The notes beneath the pieces were generated by a model. That model searched no databases. It worked only from the letters and a program-made list of their open reading frames with translations, and was not told where the DNA came from. A stretch of 64,000 bases of DNA. Origin: Larkinella knui (GTDB lineage Bacteria; Bacteroidota; Bacteroidia; Cytophagales; Spirosomataceae). Shown here one piece after another: positions 8,495-16,959 of this stretch; the stretch's first letter is position 1; every line of letters starts with the position of its first letter. The position numbers were made by a program, and so were the translations under genes. The DNA is taken from positions 310,001-374,000 of the forward strand of contig NZ_RQJP01000007.1 of assembly GCF_003858645.1 (NCBI RefSeq), read 5' to 3'.

Positions 8495-9631
8495 ATGAAA
8501 TTCATCGTTTCCTCCTCCGTATTACTCAAGCAACTTTCGGCCATCAACGGTGTGGTGGCAACGAACCCGATTGTGCCGATTCTGGAAAACTTTTTGTTCA
8601 AATTGGAAGAAGATATCCTGACGGTTACCGCTTCCGATCTGCAAACGACCATGATCACCAACATTGCCGTCGAGTCGTCGGAGAAGGGGGCCATTGCCAT
8701 TCCGGCCAAGCTGCTGCTGGATACCCTGCGCGGTTTGCCCGAACAACCCATCACGTTCAACGTCAATACGGAAACGTTTGGAACCGAAATTCTGACGGAC
8801 AATGGCCGCTATAAACTGTCGGGCGAAAATCCGATCGACTTCCCGAAAATTCCGACGGTCAACCGCAGCCTGACGGTCGAACTGTCGTCGGATGCCTTAC
8901 TGAGCGCCATCAACAATACGGTTTTTGCCACCAGCACCGACGACCTGCGTCCGGCCATGACGGGGGTTTACCTGCAACTGACCGCCGAAAGCGCCACGTT
9001 TGTGGCCACCGACGGTCACCGGCTGATACGGTACCGCCGGACGGATATCAATTCGCCCAGCGATTCGTCGATGATTATTCCCCGCAAAGCCCTGACGTTG
9101 CTGAAGGCATCACTGCCCGAAGCAGCTCCGGTAAAAGCCGAGTTTAGCCAGTCGAACGCATCGTTTACGTTTGCCGGATCACCCGCCGGATCGACGCAGA
9201 TGATTTGCCGGTTGATCGACGAGCGGTTTCCGGACTTCGAAAACGCCATTCCAACCAACAACCCGAACATCATGACCATTGGGCGGACGGACATCCTGAA
9301 TTCGCTGAAACGGATCATGATTTACGCCAACCGGACGACGCACCAGATCCGGCTTTCGCTCAAAACCAACGCGCTGACGATCTCCGCCGAAGATCTGGAT
9401 TACAGCAACGAAGCCAACGAAAAACTGCTTTGCGATTACGACGGCGATCCGCTGGAAATTGGTTTCAACGCCAAGTTTTTGACCGAAATGCTCAACAACC
9501 TGAGCGCCAAAATGCTCTCGTTCGAAATGTCGGCTCCCAACCGTGCCGGTTTAATCATTCCGGCTGATAAAGAAGAACACGAAGATATTCTGATGCTGGT
9601 GATGCCGGTGATGCTGAATACCTACGCGTAA
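8495..9631 (+). CDS. dnaN: DNA polymerase III subunit beta (sliding clamp)
   Basis: A 378-residue protein matching DnaN. It has MKFIVSSSVLLKQLSAINGV at the N-terminus, the PILENFLFKLEEDILTVTASDLQTTM region of domain 1, the ATDGHRLIRYRR motif of domain 2 (about residues 170-180) and the C-terminal DILMLVMPVML in the position of the usual MPMR end. The ring-shaped dimer holds replicative polymerase on DNA. ATG 8495 is preferred to the in-frame TTG 39 bases upstream because it starts exactly at the conserved MKF. It is not next to dnaA or recF here, a common situation in Bacteroidota. It is followed by a strong terminator. Confidence 0.96.
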   Translation: MKFIVSSSVLLKQLSAINGVVATNPIVPILENFLFKLEEDILTVTASDLQTTMITNIAVESSEKGAIAIPAKLLLDTLRGLPEQPITFNVNTETFGTEILTDNGRYKLSGENPIDFPKIPTVNRSLTVELSSDALLSAINNTVFATSTDDLRPAMTGVYLQLTAESATFVATDGHRLIRYRRTDINSPSDSSMIIPRKALTLLKASLPEAAPVKAEFSQSNASFTFAGSPAGSTQMICRLIDERFPDFENAIPTNNPNIMTIGRTDILNSLKRIMIYANRTTHQIRLSLKTNALTISAEDLDYSNEANEKLLCDYDGDPLEIGFNAKFLTEMLNNLSAKMLSFEMSAPNRAGLIIPADKEEHEDILMLVMPVMLNTYA

Positions 9632-9652
9632 GCAACGGGTTTTTGTTACGTC

Positions 9653-9685
9653 AAAAAGAGGCCCTTACCGAAGTGAGGGCCTTTT
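9653..9685 (+). terminator. Rho-independent terminator of dnaN
   Basis: AAAAAGA, then stem GGCCCTTAC / GTGAGGGCC, then CTTTTT, about 22 bases after the dnaN stop codon: a classical hairpin with a T-run. Confidence 0.85.
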
Positions 9686-9817
9686 TCGTTGGGCCACATG
9701 CCGTTTTGATCCGCCCGGTTGATGTCCTGCGGCTGGCGGTTGGCCGGGGCCGCCAGCGCGTCCATGTGGTCTTATCAGGCCGTAAAATCAGTTCCGGTTC
9801 GCTTCCTGATTTTTAGA

Positions 9818-9848
9818 TTTGCCTTTGTTGCGCCTATTCGTATATTTG
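9818..9848 (+). promoter_or_regulatory. Consensus Bacteroidota promoter for the SNF2 helicase gene
   Basis: TTTG (9818-9821), exactly 19 bases, then TATATTTG (9841-9848): a perfect match to TTTG-N19-TAnnTTTG. Transcription would start near 9855, leaving a leader of about 140 bases before ATG 9996. The rest of the 310-base gap 9686-9995 shows no credible gene; a 61-codon open frame at 9719 runs through this promoter and is rejected. Confidence 0.7.
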
Positions 9849-9995
9849 AGTTTGTTGCTCATTCTAACCGGACGGCAATTCATCCTTTTTGCTTTCTTTT
9901 TTAACGTTTAGCCGTTCGGTTTGAAATCGGGATTTTTTACGATCAACCCGGTATGTCCGGGCTTGGTGTAGTCAGGCAGTAATTAATACGGTGTT

Positions 9996-12900
9996 ATGAA
10001 AGTCTCTCCTGCGGAACCGTTTCAACTGGTCTATTCACTTCTGGAACACGAGTTTCTGGGGTATCTGTTTGAAGCATTCGTCGTGCAACTCAATGCCCGG
10101 GGTGAACTGACGTTGCAGAACCAGACCTTGTCGGCCAAAAACGCCGGAGAGTTCGCCAGTGAGCTGGATGAGGCTGATTTTGAACTGATTCGCATCATCG
10201 ACGAAATCCAGCAGGATGTTATTCTTAAAAAATTCAACCCCAAAAAATTACCGGCTGTCGATTTCTTCCTGAAGATCTACGACCCGCAAAAAGGGGATAA
10301 AGACCTCCGCGATCGGATTTGTGAATACCTGGAACTCCGGCGGGCGTTGATTCTGGAACGGCTGGCCGACAAGCAGTTATACGTTATGGGTAACGATGGC
10401 AATCCAGCCTGGATGTCCGTCGAGCGGATGCCGGAGAAGGCCCGCGTCTATTTTAATTTTGTTCGGACCGAAACTGCCACGGAATATTTTCCGATTATCA
10501 AATACGCGGGCGAACGCGTTGAATTTCAGTTTAAGGATGCCCTGCTGATCTGCGACGATCCGGCCTGGATGATGGTTGGGAAGCGCTTATTTCATTTCGA
10601 CAAGAATGTCGATGGCAAAAAACTCCGCCCGTTTCTGCAAAAAAGGAATATCGTTATTCCGAAAAACATTGAAGATCAGTACTATCACCGTTTCGTCGCT
10701 CCGCTGATTGCCTCCTACGACGTATACGCCAGAGGGTTTGAAATCCGGAACGAAGTGCTTCCGCCTGCACCGGTTCTGACGGTTTCGGAACACGCCGTTG
10801 CGCACCGGGCCACGCCCGCTCTGTTCGACCAGGCGAGTTCGACCGGCGACTCGCACCGGGCCAGCCATGGTGCCGGCGAACGCATGAACAACGTGCTGAC
10901 CGAAATGGCCCATGCCGCGCCCGTCGATGACTCGCAGGTGGTTTTTGACCTGTTGTTTCAGTATGGACAGTTCACATTTCGGTACGACGGTTTCACGGAT
11001 TCGTCCAACGTCAGCATCGAAAAGAAGGGCGACGACTATGTTTTTCACAAGATTCGGCGGGATGTCCGGAAAGAGAAATCGACCCTTTTCTGGTTAAAAG
11101 AAAACGGGCTCGAACTGAAAGACAATGGCCATTCCAAACTCGGAAAAGCGGCTGCTTTTGAATGGCTGCAGCAAAATCATAATTTGCTGGTGGAAGCCGG
11201 GTTTCAGATTTCGCAACACGCCAACGACGCCAAACGCTACTTTTTAGGCTATTCGTCCATTGTGGTTTCGATCAACGAAACCCGCGACTGGTTCGACATT
11301 TTCGCCAAAGTGCAGTTCGGCGAATTCGAAATTCCGTTTATCAAACTCCGTACGTTGATTCTCAACAAGAAACGGGAGTTTACGCTGCCCAACGGCGAAA
11401 TTGCGGTGATTCCCGAAACGTGGTTTACGAAATACTCGGAACTCTTTGCGTTTATGGAACACGAGGTCGACAGCGACCGGCTGGTGCTTCACAAGCACCA
11501 CATTGCGCTGGTTCAGGAGCTTCAGCAGGAAAGCCTGGCGTCGGCGGTGATTAGCCGGAAGCTGGAAAAACTGCGGAGTTTTGAAGAAATCAACGCCCAC
11601 CCGCTGCCCGACGGTTTCAAGGGCGAATTGCGTCCGTATCAGAAAGCGGGCTACGACTGGCTGCAATTTCTGAATCAATACCGGTTTGGCGGTTGCCTGG
11701 CCGACGATATGGGATTGGGAAAAACCGTTATGACGCTGGCCCTGTTGCAGTCTCAGAAAGAAGCCGGATACAAGGAACCGACGCTGCTCGTGATGCCGAC
11801 GTCGCTGTTGTATAACTGGGAACTGGAAGCCCGGCGGTTTACACCCGGACTGCGCGTGATGGCCTATACCGGTACCTACCGCGATAAGAATACCGCCCAA
11901 TTTGACGATTATGACGTGATTCTGACTTCGTACGGTATTGTCCGGATCGACATCGACCTGCTGAAAAATTACCGGTTTCATTACATCATTCTGGATGAAT
12001 CGCAGGCCATTAAAAATCCGTCGTCGCACATCACGCGGGCCGTTATGCAACTGGACTCCGCCCACCGGCTCATTCTGACAGGAACGCCGTTGGAAAACAG
12101 CACGATGGATTTGTGGACGCAAATGACGTTTATCAATCCCGGTTTGCTGGGCAGTCAGACGTTTTTTCGCAACGAATTTCAGATTCCGATCGAAAAAAAG
12201 AACGACGAGCAGAAAACACAGCGGCTCTACGGCATCATCAAACCGTTCATGCTCCGGCGTCACAAGTCGCAGGTGGCGCGGGATCTGCCCGAAAAAGTGG
12301 AAAACATTCACTACAGCGATATGTCGCCGGAACAGGAGAAACAGTACGAAGAAGCCAAATCGTATTACCGAAACCTGATTCTGGAGCGCATCGAGGAAGA
12401 AGGAATGGCTAAATCGCAGATGGTGGTTTTACAGGGGCTGACCAAGCTCCGCCAGATTGCCAACCACCCGCGCATGATCGATGAAACGTACGAGGGGAAT
12501 TCCGGCAAACTGGATGATATGGTAATGCGGCTGGAAGGGGCGATGGCCGATAATCACAAGATTCTGGTCTTCAGTCAGTTCATTAAACACCTGGATGTTG
12601 TTCAGCAGTATTTACAGGAGCGCGGTATTCAGTATGCCTACCTGGATGGATCGACCCAGGACCGCCGGGGGCAGGTGGATTTGTTTCAAAAAAATGATTC
12701 GATCAAGTTATTTTTGATTTCACTGAAAGCGGGCGGACTGGGTCACAACCTGACCGCTGCCGATTATGTGTTTATTCTCGATCCGTGGTGGAACCCGGCT
12801 ATCGAGGCCCAGGCCATCGACCGTGCTCACCGCATTGGTCAGAAACGAACGGTTTTTACGTATAAATTCATTTCCCGCAATACCGTTGAGGAGAAGATTC

Positions 12901-13007
12901 TGGCCCTGCAACGCTCCAAGCAAAAACTGGCCAGCGACCTGATCACGACCGAAGAAAACTTCATGAAATCGCTGACGAAGGAGGATATTCTGGCGTTGCT
13001 GGATTGA
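9996..13007 (+). CDS. SNF2-family DEAD/DEAH helicase (SWI/SNF-like)
   Basis: A 1003-residue superfamily 2 ATPase. Residues 1 to about 530 are an N-terminal part with an SNF2-associated domain. The ATPase core begins around FKGELRPYQKAGYDWLQFL and shows Walker A DDMGLGKT (about 570-577), motif Ia TSLLYNWELEA, motif II DESQ (about 667) in ILDESQAIKN, motif III LTGTPLENS, motif IV VFSQFIKHL, motif V LKAGGLGHNLTAADYV and motif VI DRAHRIGQ (about 940). Bacterial members remodel protein-DNA or RNA polymerase complexes (compare RapA), but this Bacteroidota subtype has no assigned role. It has its own consensus promoter and abuts the convergent gtrA-like gene with no gap. Confidence 0.93.
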   Translation: MKVSPAEPFQLVYSLLEHEFLGYLFEAFVVQLNARGELTLQNQTLSAKNAGEFASELDEADFELIRIIDEIQQDVILKKFNPKKLPAVDFFLKIYDPQKGDKDLRDRICEYLELRRALILERLADKQLYVMGNDGNPAWMSVERMPEKARVYFNFVRTETATEYFPIIKYAGERVEFQFKDALLICDDPAWMMVGKRLFHFDKNVDGKKLRPFLQKRNIVIPKNIEDQYYHRFVAPLIASYDVYARGFEIRNEVLPPAPVLTVSEHAVAHRATPALFDQASSTGDSHRASHGAGERMNNVLTEMAHAAPVDDSQVVFDLLFQYGQFTFRYDGFTDSSNVSIEKKGDDYVFHKIRRDVRKEKSTLFWLKENGLELKDNGHSKLGKAAAFEWLQQNHNLLVEAGFQISQHANDAKRYFLGYSSIVVSINETRDWFDIFAKVQFGEFEIPFIKLRTLILNKKREFTLPNGEIAVIPETWFTKYSELFAFMEHEVDSDRLVLHKHHIALVQELQQESLASAVISRKLEKLRSFEEINAHPLPDGFKGELRPYQKAGYDWLQFLNQYRFGGCLADDMGLGKTVMTLALLQSQKEAGYKEPTLLVMPTSLLYNWELEARRFTPGLRVMAYTGTYRDKNTAQFDDYDVILTSYGIVRIDIDLLKNYRFHYIILDESQAIKNPSSHITRAVMQLDSAHRLILTGTPLENSTMDLWTQMTFINPGLLGSQTFFRNEFQIPIEKKNDEQKTQRLYGIIKPFMLRRHKSQVARDLPEKVENIHYSDMSPEQEKQYEEAKSYYRNLILERIEEEGMAKSQMVVLQGLTKLRQIANHPRMIDETYEGNSGKLDDMVMRLEGAMADNHKILVFSQFIKHLDVVQQYLQERGIQYAYLDGSTQDRRGQVDLFQKNDSIKLFLISLKAGGLGHNLTAADYVFILDPWWNPAIEAQAIDRAHRIGQKRTVFTYKFISRNTVEEKILALQRSKQKLASDLITTEENFMKSLTKEDILALLD

Positions 13008-13499
13008 TCAGTTTAGATTCAGCAGGAGCTTGAGCCGTTCGTAAAAACCGGTATTTTTGAAGGTAAAGGTTTTGTGCAGGATGTAATTGGAAATGAAACT
13101 CAGCCCCATTCCGAACGTGTGGGAGAATAACTTGTTGATATTCACGGTTTTAACCGACCCCGGTAATGTGAAGGTATAAATGCCCCGCTGACTGATCGAG
13201 AAGTTGTAGAGGGCCGACGCTCCGTAGACGGTAATGAGGCAGGAAATTACCGAAACCATGGCGAACTTCACCATTTCACGACGGGTTTTGGCCGAGTTTT
13301 TGGCGTTGAAAGCCAGCAGTTTGGTCAGGAAAAAACCAATGAAAAACGAAGAGACGTACCCAATCAACACGCCATTTTCGTACGAAACCTGAAACCACTC
13401 CTGCAGCAGCGAACTCACCAGAATTTGCAGGGATGCACCAATAGCCGCTACAATGAAATACGCAATTAAGTCTTTTTGATTAAATAATTTGTCGGTCAT
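13008..13499 (-). CDS. GtrA family membrane protein
   Basis: A 163-residue protein with four predicted membrane helices: AYFIVAAIGASLQILVSSLL, GVLIGYVSSFFIGFFLTKLL, MVKFAMVSVISCLITVYGAS and FSHTFGMGLSFISNYILHKT. The terminal SFISNYILHKTFTF is the signature of the GtrA-like family, which flips or carries lipid-linked sugars in O-antigen and cell wall glycosylation. Its stop codon lies immediately next to that of the convergent SNF2 gene. No glycosyltransferase partner is adjacent, so the sugar is unknown. Confidence 0.85.
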   Translation of the reverse strand: MTDKLFNQKDLIAYFIVAAIGASLQILVSSLLQEWFQVSYENGVLIGYVSSFFIGFFLTKLLAFNAKNSAKTRREMVKFAMVSVISCLITVYGASALYNFSISQRGIYTFTLPGSVKTVNINKLFSHTFGMGLSFISNYILHKTFTFKNTGFYERLKLLLNLN

Positions 13500-13775
13500 A
13501 AGTTCGCTAGAGATGAAAAAGTAAGACGTGAGAGATAAAGCAAGTCATTACTAATCAAAGGCTTATGGATGCTGACTGTCTTTATTCCCCTGTCCGGTAC
13601 GGTATTTCTGGTACTTCCCGATTCTGGTATGAACGTGCAAATTAACAGGAAGAGTTGGAATTGTTTCGATTCGGGCGGTTTTCAGAAAAAGGAATTGCCC
13701 CGGCAACTGACCGAAGGCAGGCTAAGAAGTGGAAAACAAGTGCATTAAAAAGTAGAACAAAGCCATAAATGGGGC
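13500..13775. other. Intergenic region between gtrA-like gene and purK
   Basis: About 300 bases between two divergent genes. I see no open frame worth calling, no strong hairpin and no repeat-family element. It should hold the promoters of both flanking genes; only a purK -7 box could be picked out (13776). Confidence 0.5.
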
Positions 13776-13783
13776 TACTTTTG
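13776..13783 (+). promoter_or_regulatory. Possible -7 promoter element of purK
   Basis: TACTTTTG matches TAnnTTTG and lies 20 bases before the purK ATG. No TTTG is found at the expected distance upstream, so the assignment rests on one box. Confidence 0.4.
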
Positions 13784-13802
13784 CGGACGTATTGTTACAA
13801 AT

Positions 13803-14954
13803 ATGCTTACATTCAATCCCAACGCCCGCATAGGTATCCTTGGTGGAGGTCAATTGGGCCTGATGCTGATTCAGGCCGCAATCGACTGGAACCTGATCGT
13901 CCATATTCTCGACCCCGATGCCGAAGCGCCCTGCCGGCATCTGGCCACGTCATTTACGCAAGGCTCATTGACCGATTACGAAACCGTCTATCAGTTTGGC
14001 CAGCAGGTCGATGTGCTCACAATTGAAATCGAGCGGGTGAACGTTGATGCGCTCGAAGCACTGGAACGCGAAGGGAAGCGGGTTTTTCCGCAGCCGTCGG
14101 TGATCCGGATTATTCAGGATAAACGGGCACAGAAACAATTTTACCGCGAGCACAACCTGCCTACGGCGGATTTTATTCTGACCGAAAACCGCCAGGACGT
14201 ACCGCGGGTTTTAGCGGACAATCCCGACTTTCTGCCGGCTTTCCACAAACTGGGCCGCGACGGCTACGATGGGCGTGGTGTTCAACGGATTGCCTCCGAA
14301 AGTGATCTGGAAAAAGCCTTCGATGCGCCGGGCGTTCTGGAAAAAGCCGTTGATTTTGAGAAAGAATTAGCGGTAATTGTTGCCCGTAACGAGCAGGGGC
14401 AAACCGCTACCTTCCCGACGGTTGAAATGGTTTTTCATCCCGAACAAAATCTGGTTGAATACCTGTTTGCCCCCGCGGCTGTTTCCGAAAGCATTGACCG
14501 GCAGGCGCAGGAAATTGCCCGAAAAACCGCCGAAGCTTTTGGAATCGTCGGTTTGCTGGCGGTCGAATTGTTTTTAACCAAAGACCAACAGGTCATTGTC
14601 AACGAAGTAGCTCCGCGTCCCCACAACAGCGGTCACCATACGATCCGGGCCAATGTTACGTCGCAGTTTGAACAACACTGGCGGGCCATTCTGAACCTGC
14701 CGTTGGGCGATACGGCGATTCTATCGCCAGCCGCGATGGTCAACTTGCTGGGCGAACCCGGCCACAGTGGTCCGGCCCGGTATGAAGGCATGGAAACCCT
14801 GTTGGCGATGCCGGGCGTATTTCCATTTCTCTACGGTAAAAAAATTACCCGCCCGTTTCGCAAAATGGGTCATATTACCGTTATTAGTCAGGATTTAAAC
14901 CAGCTTCGGCAAAAAGCCGAAACGGTCAAAGAGATCATAAAAGTGAAGAGTTAA
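13803..14954 (+). CDS. purK: 5-(carboxyamino)imidazole ribonucleotide synthase
   Basis: A 383-residue ATP-grasp enzyme that carboxylates AIR to N5-CAIR in purine synthesis. The N-terminal IGILGGGQLGLMLIQAA is the PurK signature. The central LGRDGYDGRGVQRI is the glycine-rich ATP-grasp loop, and VNEVAPRPHNSGHHTIRA (about 275-293) is the family signature holding metal and substrate ligands. Length is usual. purE, for the next step, follows 84 bases downstream and the gap is filled by an inverted repeat, so the two may be one operon with an internal hairpin. Bacteria with PurK and class I PurE use the two-step carboxylation route. Confidence 0.96.
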   Translation: MLTFNPNARIGILGGGQLGLMLIQAAIDWNLIVHILDPDAEAPCRHLATSFTQGSLTDYETVYQFGQQVDVLTIEIERVNVDALEALEREGKRVFPQPSVIRIIQDKRAQKQFYREHNLPTADFILTENRQDVPRVLADNPDFLPAFHKLGRDGYDGRGVQRIASESDLEKAFDAPGVLEKAVDFEKELAVIVARNEQGQTATFPTVEMVFHPEQNLVEYLFAPAAVSESIDRQAQEIARKTAEAFGIVGLLAVELFLTKDQQVIVNEVAPRPHNSGHHTIRANVTSQFEQHWRAILNLPLGDTAILSPAAMVNLLGEPGHSGPARYEGMETLLAMPGVFPFLYGKKITRPFRKMGHITVISQDLNQLRQKAETVKEIIKVKS

Positions 14955-14962
14955 GAATGAAG

Positions 14963-15025
14963 AGTTAGGAGCGAAGCGTGAAGAGTTATATGCGTCAGCC
15001 AACTCTTCACGCTTCACTCCTAACT
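14963..15025. repeat. Inverted repeat between purK and purE with GCGTCAGCC loop
   Basis: A 25-base arm (14963-14987, AGTTAGGAGCGAAGCGTG then AAGAGTT) pairs with 15001-15025 with one mismatch. The 13-base loop ends in TGCGTCAGCC, the tip motif seen in the repeats at 15524 and 28387. The arms themselves continue as tandem AGTTAGGA-like units on the right (to 15032). It occupies almost the whole gap between two genes of one pathway. Confidence 0.75.
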
Positions 15026-15038
15026 CCTAACTAAAAAT

Positions 15039-15521
15039 ATGGTTGGAATCATAATGGGTAGCAGTTCGGACCTTAAGGTCATGCAGGAAGCTGCCGATAT
15101 TTTGGCAGAATTGGGTGTGCCGTACGAAATCGATGTTGTATCGGCCCACCGCACGCCGGAAAAAATGGTTGAATACGGCAAAACCGCCCGGGATCGGGGG
15201 CTGAACGTGGTCATCGCCGGAGCGGGTGGTGCGGCCCATTTGCCGGGCATGGTCGCTTCGCTGACGACGCTGCCGGTGATCGGGGTGCCGGTTAAATCGA
15301 GCAACTCGATCGATGGGTGGGACTCCGTGCTGTCGATTTTGCAAATGCCTTCGGGCGTTCCAGTGGCGACGGTGGCGCTCAATGGTGCCCGCAATGCCGG
15401 TATTCTGGCGGCCCAGATTGTGGGTACGTTCGACCAAAACGTCGCACAGCGTTTGCAGGCCTACAAAGAAGATATGAAAGTAAAAGTGGAAAAAATGAGT
15501 CAGGAGGTAAAAAACAGTTAA
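15039..15521 (+). CDS. purE: 5-(carboxyamino)imidazole ribonucleotide mutase
   Basis: A 160-residue class I PurE that converts N5-CAIR to CAIR, acting directly after Pur[21 protein letters not shown] holds the phosphate-binding GSxSD loop, [10 protein letters not shown] the catalytic His-containing segment, and [15 protein letters not shown] plus [19 protein letters not shown] the remaining active-site loops. Length matches the bacterial octameric enzyme. The gene is separated from purK only by a palindromic repeat and from the lysM gene by another (15524-15610). Confidence 0.96.
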   Translation: MVGIIMGSSSDLKVMQEAADILAELGVPYEIDVVSAHRTPEKMVEYGKTARDRGLNVVIAGAGGAAHLPGMVASLTTLPVIGVPVKSSNSIDGWDSVLSILQMPSGVPVATVALNGARNAGILAAQIVGTFDQNVAQRLQAYKEDMKVKVEKMSQEVKNS

Positions 15522-15523
15522 CG

Positions 15524-15610
15524 GGTTTATGGTTTACGGTTTATGGTCGGCTGATGCACCAATAAGAATGCGTCAGCCAGCCATAAACTATAAACCGTAA
15601 ACTGTAAACC
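15524..15610. repeat. GTTTACGG-arm palindromic repeat with GGCTGA..GTCAGCC tip (purE-lysM gap)
   Basis: Left arm 15524-15546 reads as degenerate tandem GGTTTATGGTTTACGG units. Right arm 15581-15610 is the complement with one extra unit. Between them is a second perfect-but-one stem, GGCTGATGCA (15549-15558) against TGCGTCAGCC (15569-15578), with a 10-base loop. The element starts 3 bases after the purE stop and ends 6 bases before the next start codon. Confidence 0.8.
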
Positions 15611-15616
15611 TTGAAT

Positions 15617-16438
15617 ATGGAAACTGAAAATGCGAAGCGTAACCCCCGGCCAACGGAGGGTTCAAGTTTGCCCACCATAACGCTGGCCGTTTTGATTCTG
15701 ACGATCCTGGCGCTGTTGTATGTCGGCTATGAGTATGTGGCCGATGATACCAAAGGGTCGGAGGAACTGACCAGCGTTGCGTTGGATACGACCGTTCAAA
15801 AACCGGTTGAGCTGCCGCTGGAACCCGAACTGGCCGCACCCATCGAAATCGATACATCCAGCCGTAATGCACCGGTGGATTTGTCGCAGACCACCCCACC
15901 GCCCATCGAAGAGGAAGGCAAGGAAGTGGAAAAGAAACCCGCGCTGGATTCGGAAGAACGCCCGGCTCAGGGCAAACCCGCTGCCGACAAACCGGTAGCC
16001 GAAGCCCGGGCCGAAAAGCCGGTTCGGGAGGAGAAACCGGTTGAGGAAAAACCGAAAGAAGAGAAACCCAGGGAAGAAAAGCCCAAAGAAGAGAAAAAAG
16101 AAACACCCAAAGCTGCGGTTCCGGCGGGTGGCGTGTCGATCACGCATACTGTAAAACCGGGCGAAACCATTTATAGCGTTGCGACGAAATACAATCTGAG
16201 TATCAATACGTTAAAAGCACTCAACCCGGATCTGAAAGACAATGCGGTGAAGGCTGATGTGACGAAGCTGAAGGTGAAAGCGCGGGCCTATCATACCGTT
16301 GGTCCGGGTGATATTCTGCGGGTAGTGGCTGATAAGTACGGCGTTACGGTTGATGCGCTGATGAAAGCCAACGGAAAAACCAAGAACTACGCGGCTCGCG
16401 GTGAGAAACTGGTCATACCGTATGCCGAAAAACAGTAG
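15617..16438 (+). CDS. Membrane-anchored LysM protein with Glu/Lys/Pro-rich linker
   Basis: A 273-residue protein. A single membrane helix near the N-terminus (TITLAVLILTILALLYVGYE, about 20-40) is followed by a long low-complexity linker of repeated EEKP/EKPKEE blocks (about 130-165), then two LysM domains: HTVKPGETIYSVATKYNLSI and YHTVGPGDILRVVADKYGVT. LysM domains bind peptidoglycan, so the linker should span the periplasm and the C-terminus should touch the wall. ATG 15617 is preferred to the in-frame TTG at 15611. There is no catalytic domain, so a structural or tethering role is likely, though this is inference. Confidence 0.85.
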   Translation: METENAKRNPRPTEGSSLPTITLAVLILTILALLYVGYEYVADDTKGSEELTSVALDTTVQKPVELPLEPELAAPIEIDTSSRNAPVDLSQTTPPPIEEEGKEVEKKPALDSEERPAQGKPAADKPVAEARAEKPVREEKPVEEKPKEEKPREEKPKEEKKETPKAAVPAGGVSITHTVKPGETIYSVATKYNLSINTLKALNPDLKDNAVKADVTKLKVKARAYHTVGPGDILRVVADKYGVTVDALMKANGKTKNYAARGEKLVIPYAEKQ

Positions 16439-16508
16439 CAGTAGTTTCGGCATGCCATTGCCTTTTTTTAGCACTCTGCAACCGCAGAATCACTGACAAT
16501 CCGATTTC

Positions 16509-16895
16509 ATGAAAACCATTTTTGCCACCTTTCTCTTTTTTGGCCTCGCGCTGACCGGCGCTACCGCCCAGAACAAAATGACTAAATCCGATCTGACGCA
16601 CGTTGTCCTGTTTAAGTTCAAACCAGAAGCTACGCCCGCAAAGGTGAAAGAAATTGTTGCGGCTTTTGAAGCCCTGCCGTCGAAAATCAAACAGATCAAA
16701 GGCTTTAAATGGGGAACCAACAACAGCCCGGAGAAACTCAACAAGGGGCTGACGCACGCCTTTGTTCTGACATTTGACAACGAAAAAGACCGGGATGCCT
16801 ACCTGCCGCATCCGGCTCATAAAGAATTTGGCAAGATCGTTGGCCCGTGGCTGGACGAAGTAACGGTGGTCGATTTTACCAACCAGGCAAAATAA
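16509..16895 (+). CDS. Secreted Dabb-family (stress-responsive alpha/beta barrel) protein
   Basis: A 128-residue protein: signal peptide MKTIFATFLFFGLALTGATA followed by a dimeric alpha/beta-barrel domain with THVVLFKFKPEATPAKVKEI at its start and HAFVLTFDNEKDRDAYLPHP in the second half, the two motifs that define Dabb proteins. The function of secreted Bacteroidota members is not known; plant and bacterial relatives are stress-induced or act as cyclases. It is followed by a bidirectional terminator shared with the convergent YcxB-like gene. Confidence 0.85.
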   Translation: MKTIFATFLFFGLALTGATAQNKMTKSDLTHVVLFKFKPEATPAKVKEIVAAFEALPSKIKQIKGFKWGTNNSPEKLNKGLTHAFVLTFDNEKDRDAYLPHPAHKEFGKIVGPWLDEVTVVDFTNQAK

Positions 16896-16896
16896 G

Positions 16897-16957
16897 AAAA
16901 CCGGCAGAGCTGGGCGCAGGATTTGAAAAATCCCGGTTCGACTCTGCCGGTTTTTTT
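16897..16957. terminator. Bidirectional terminator after the Dabb gene
   Basis: Arms AAAACCGGCAGAG (16897-16909) and CTCTGCCGGTTTT (16942-16954), with seven T in a row at 16951-16957. A small inner hairpin GGATTT/AAATCC occupies the loop. It sits between convergent genes. Confidence 0.82.
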
Positions 16958-16959
16958 GA

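Noticed and set aside
9719-9904. 61-codon plus-strand open frame between dnaN and the SNF2 gene
   Set aside because: It runs through a consensus promoter, has no recognisable motif and poor codon pattern; treated as non-coding.
11244-12311. 355-codon minus-strand frame inside the SNF2 helicase gene
   Set aside because: The opposite strand encodes all helicase motifs in order; the minus frame is His/Gln/Val-rich without motif, an antisense shadow.
15524-15610. CRISPR array or riboswitch in the repeated GTTTACGG blocks
   Set aside because: Units are 7-8 bases with no spacers, and arms are self-complementary; this is a palindromic repeat, not a CRISPR array, and no riboswitch core is recognisable.
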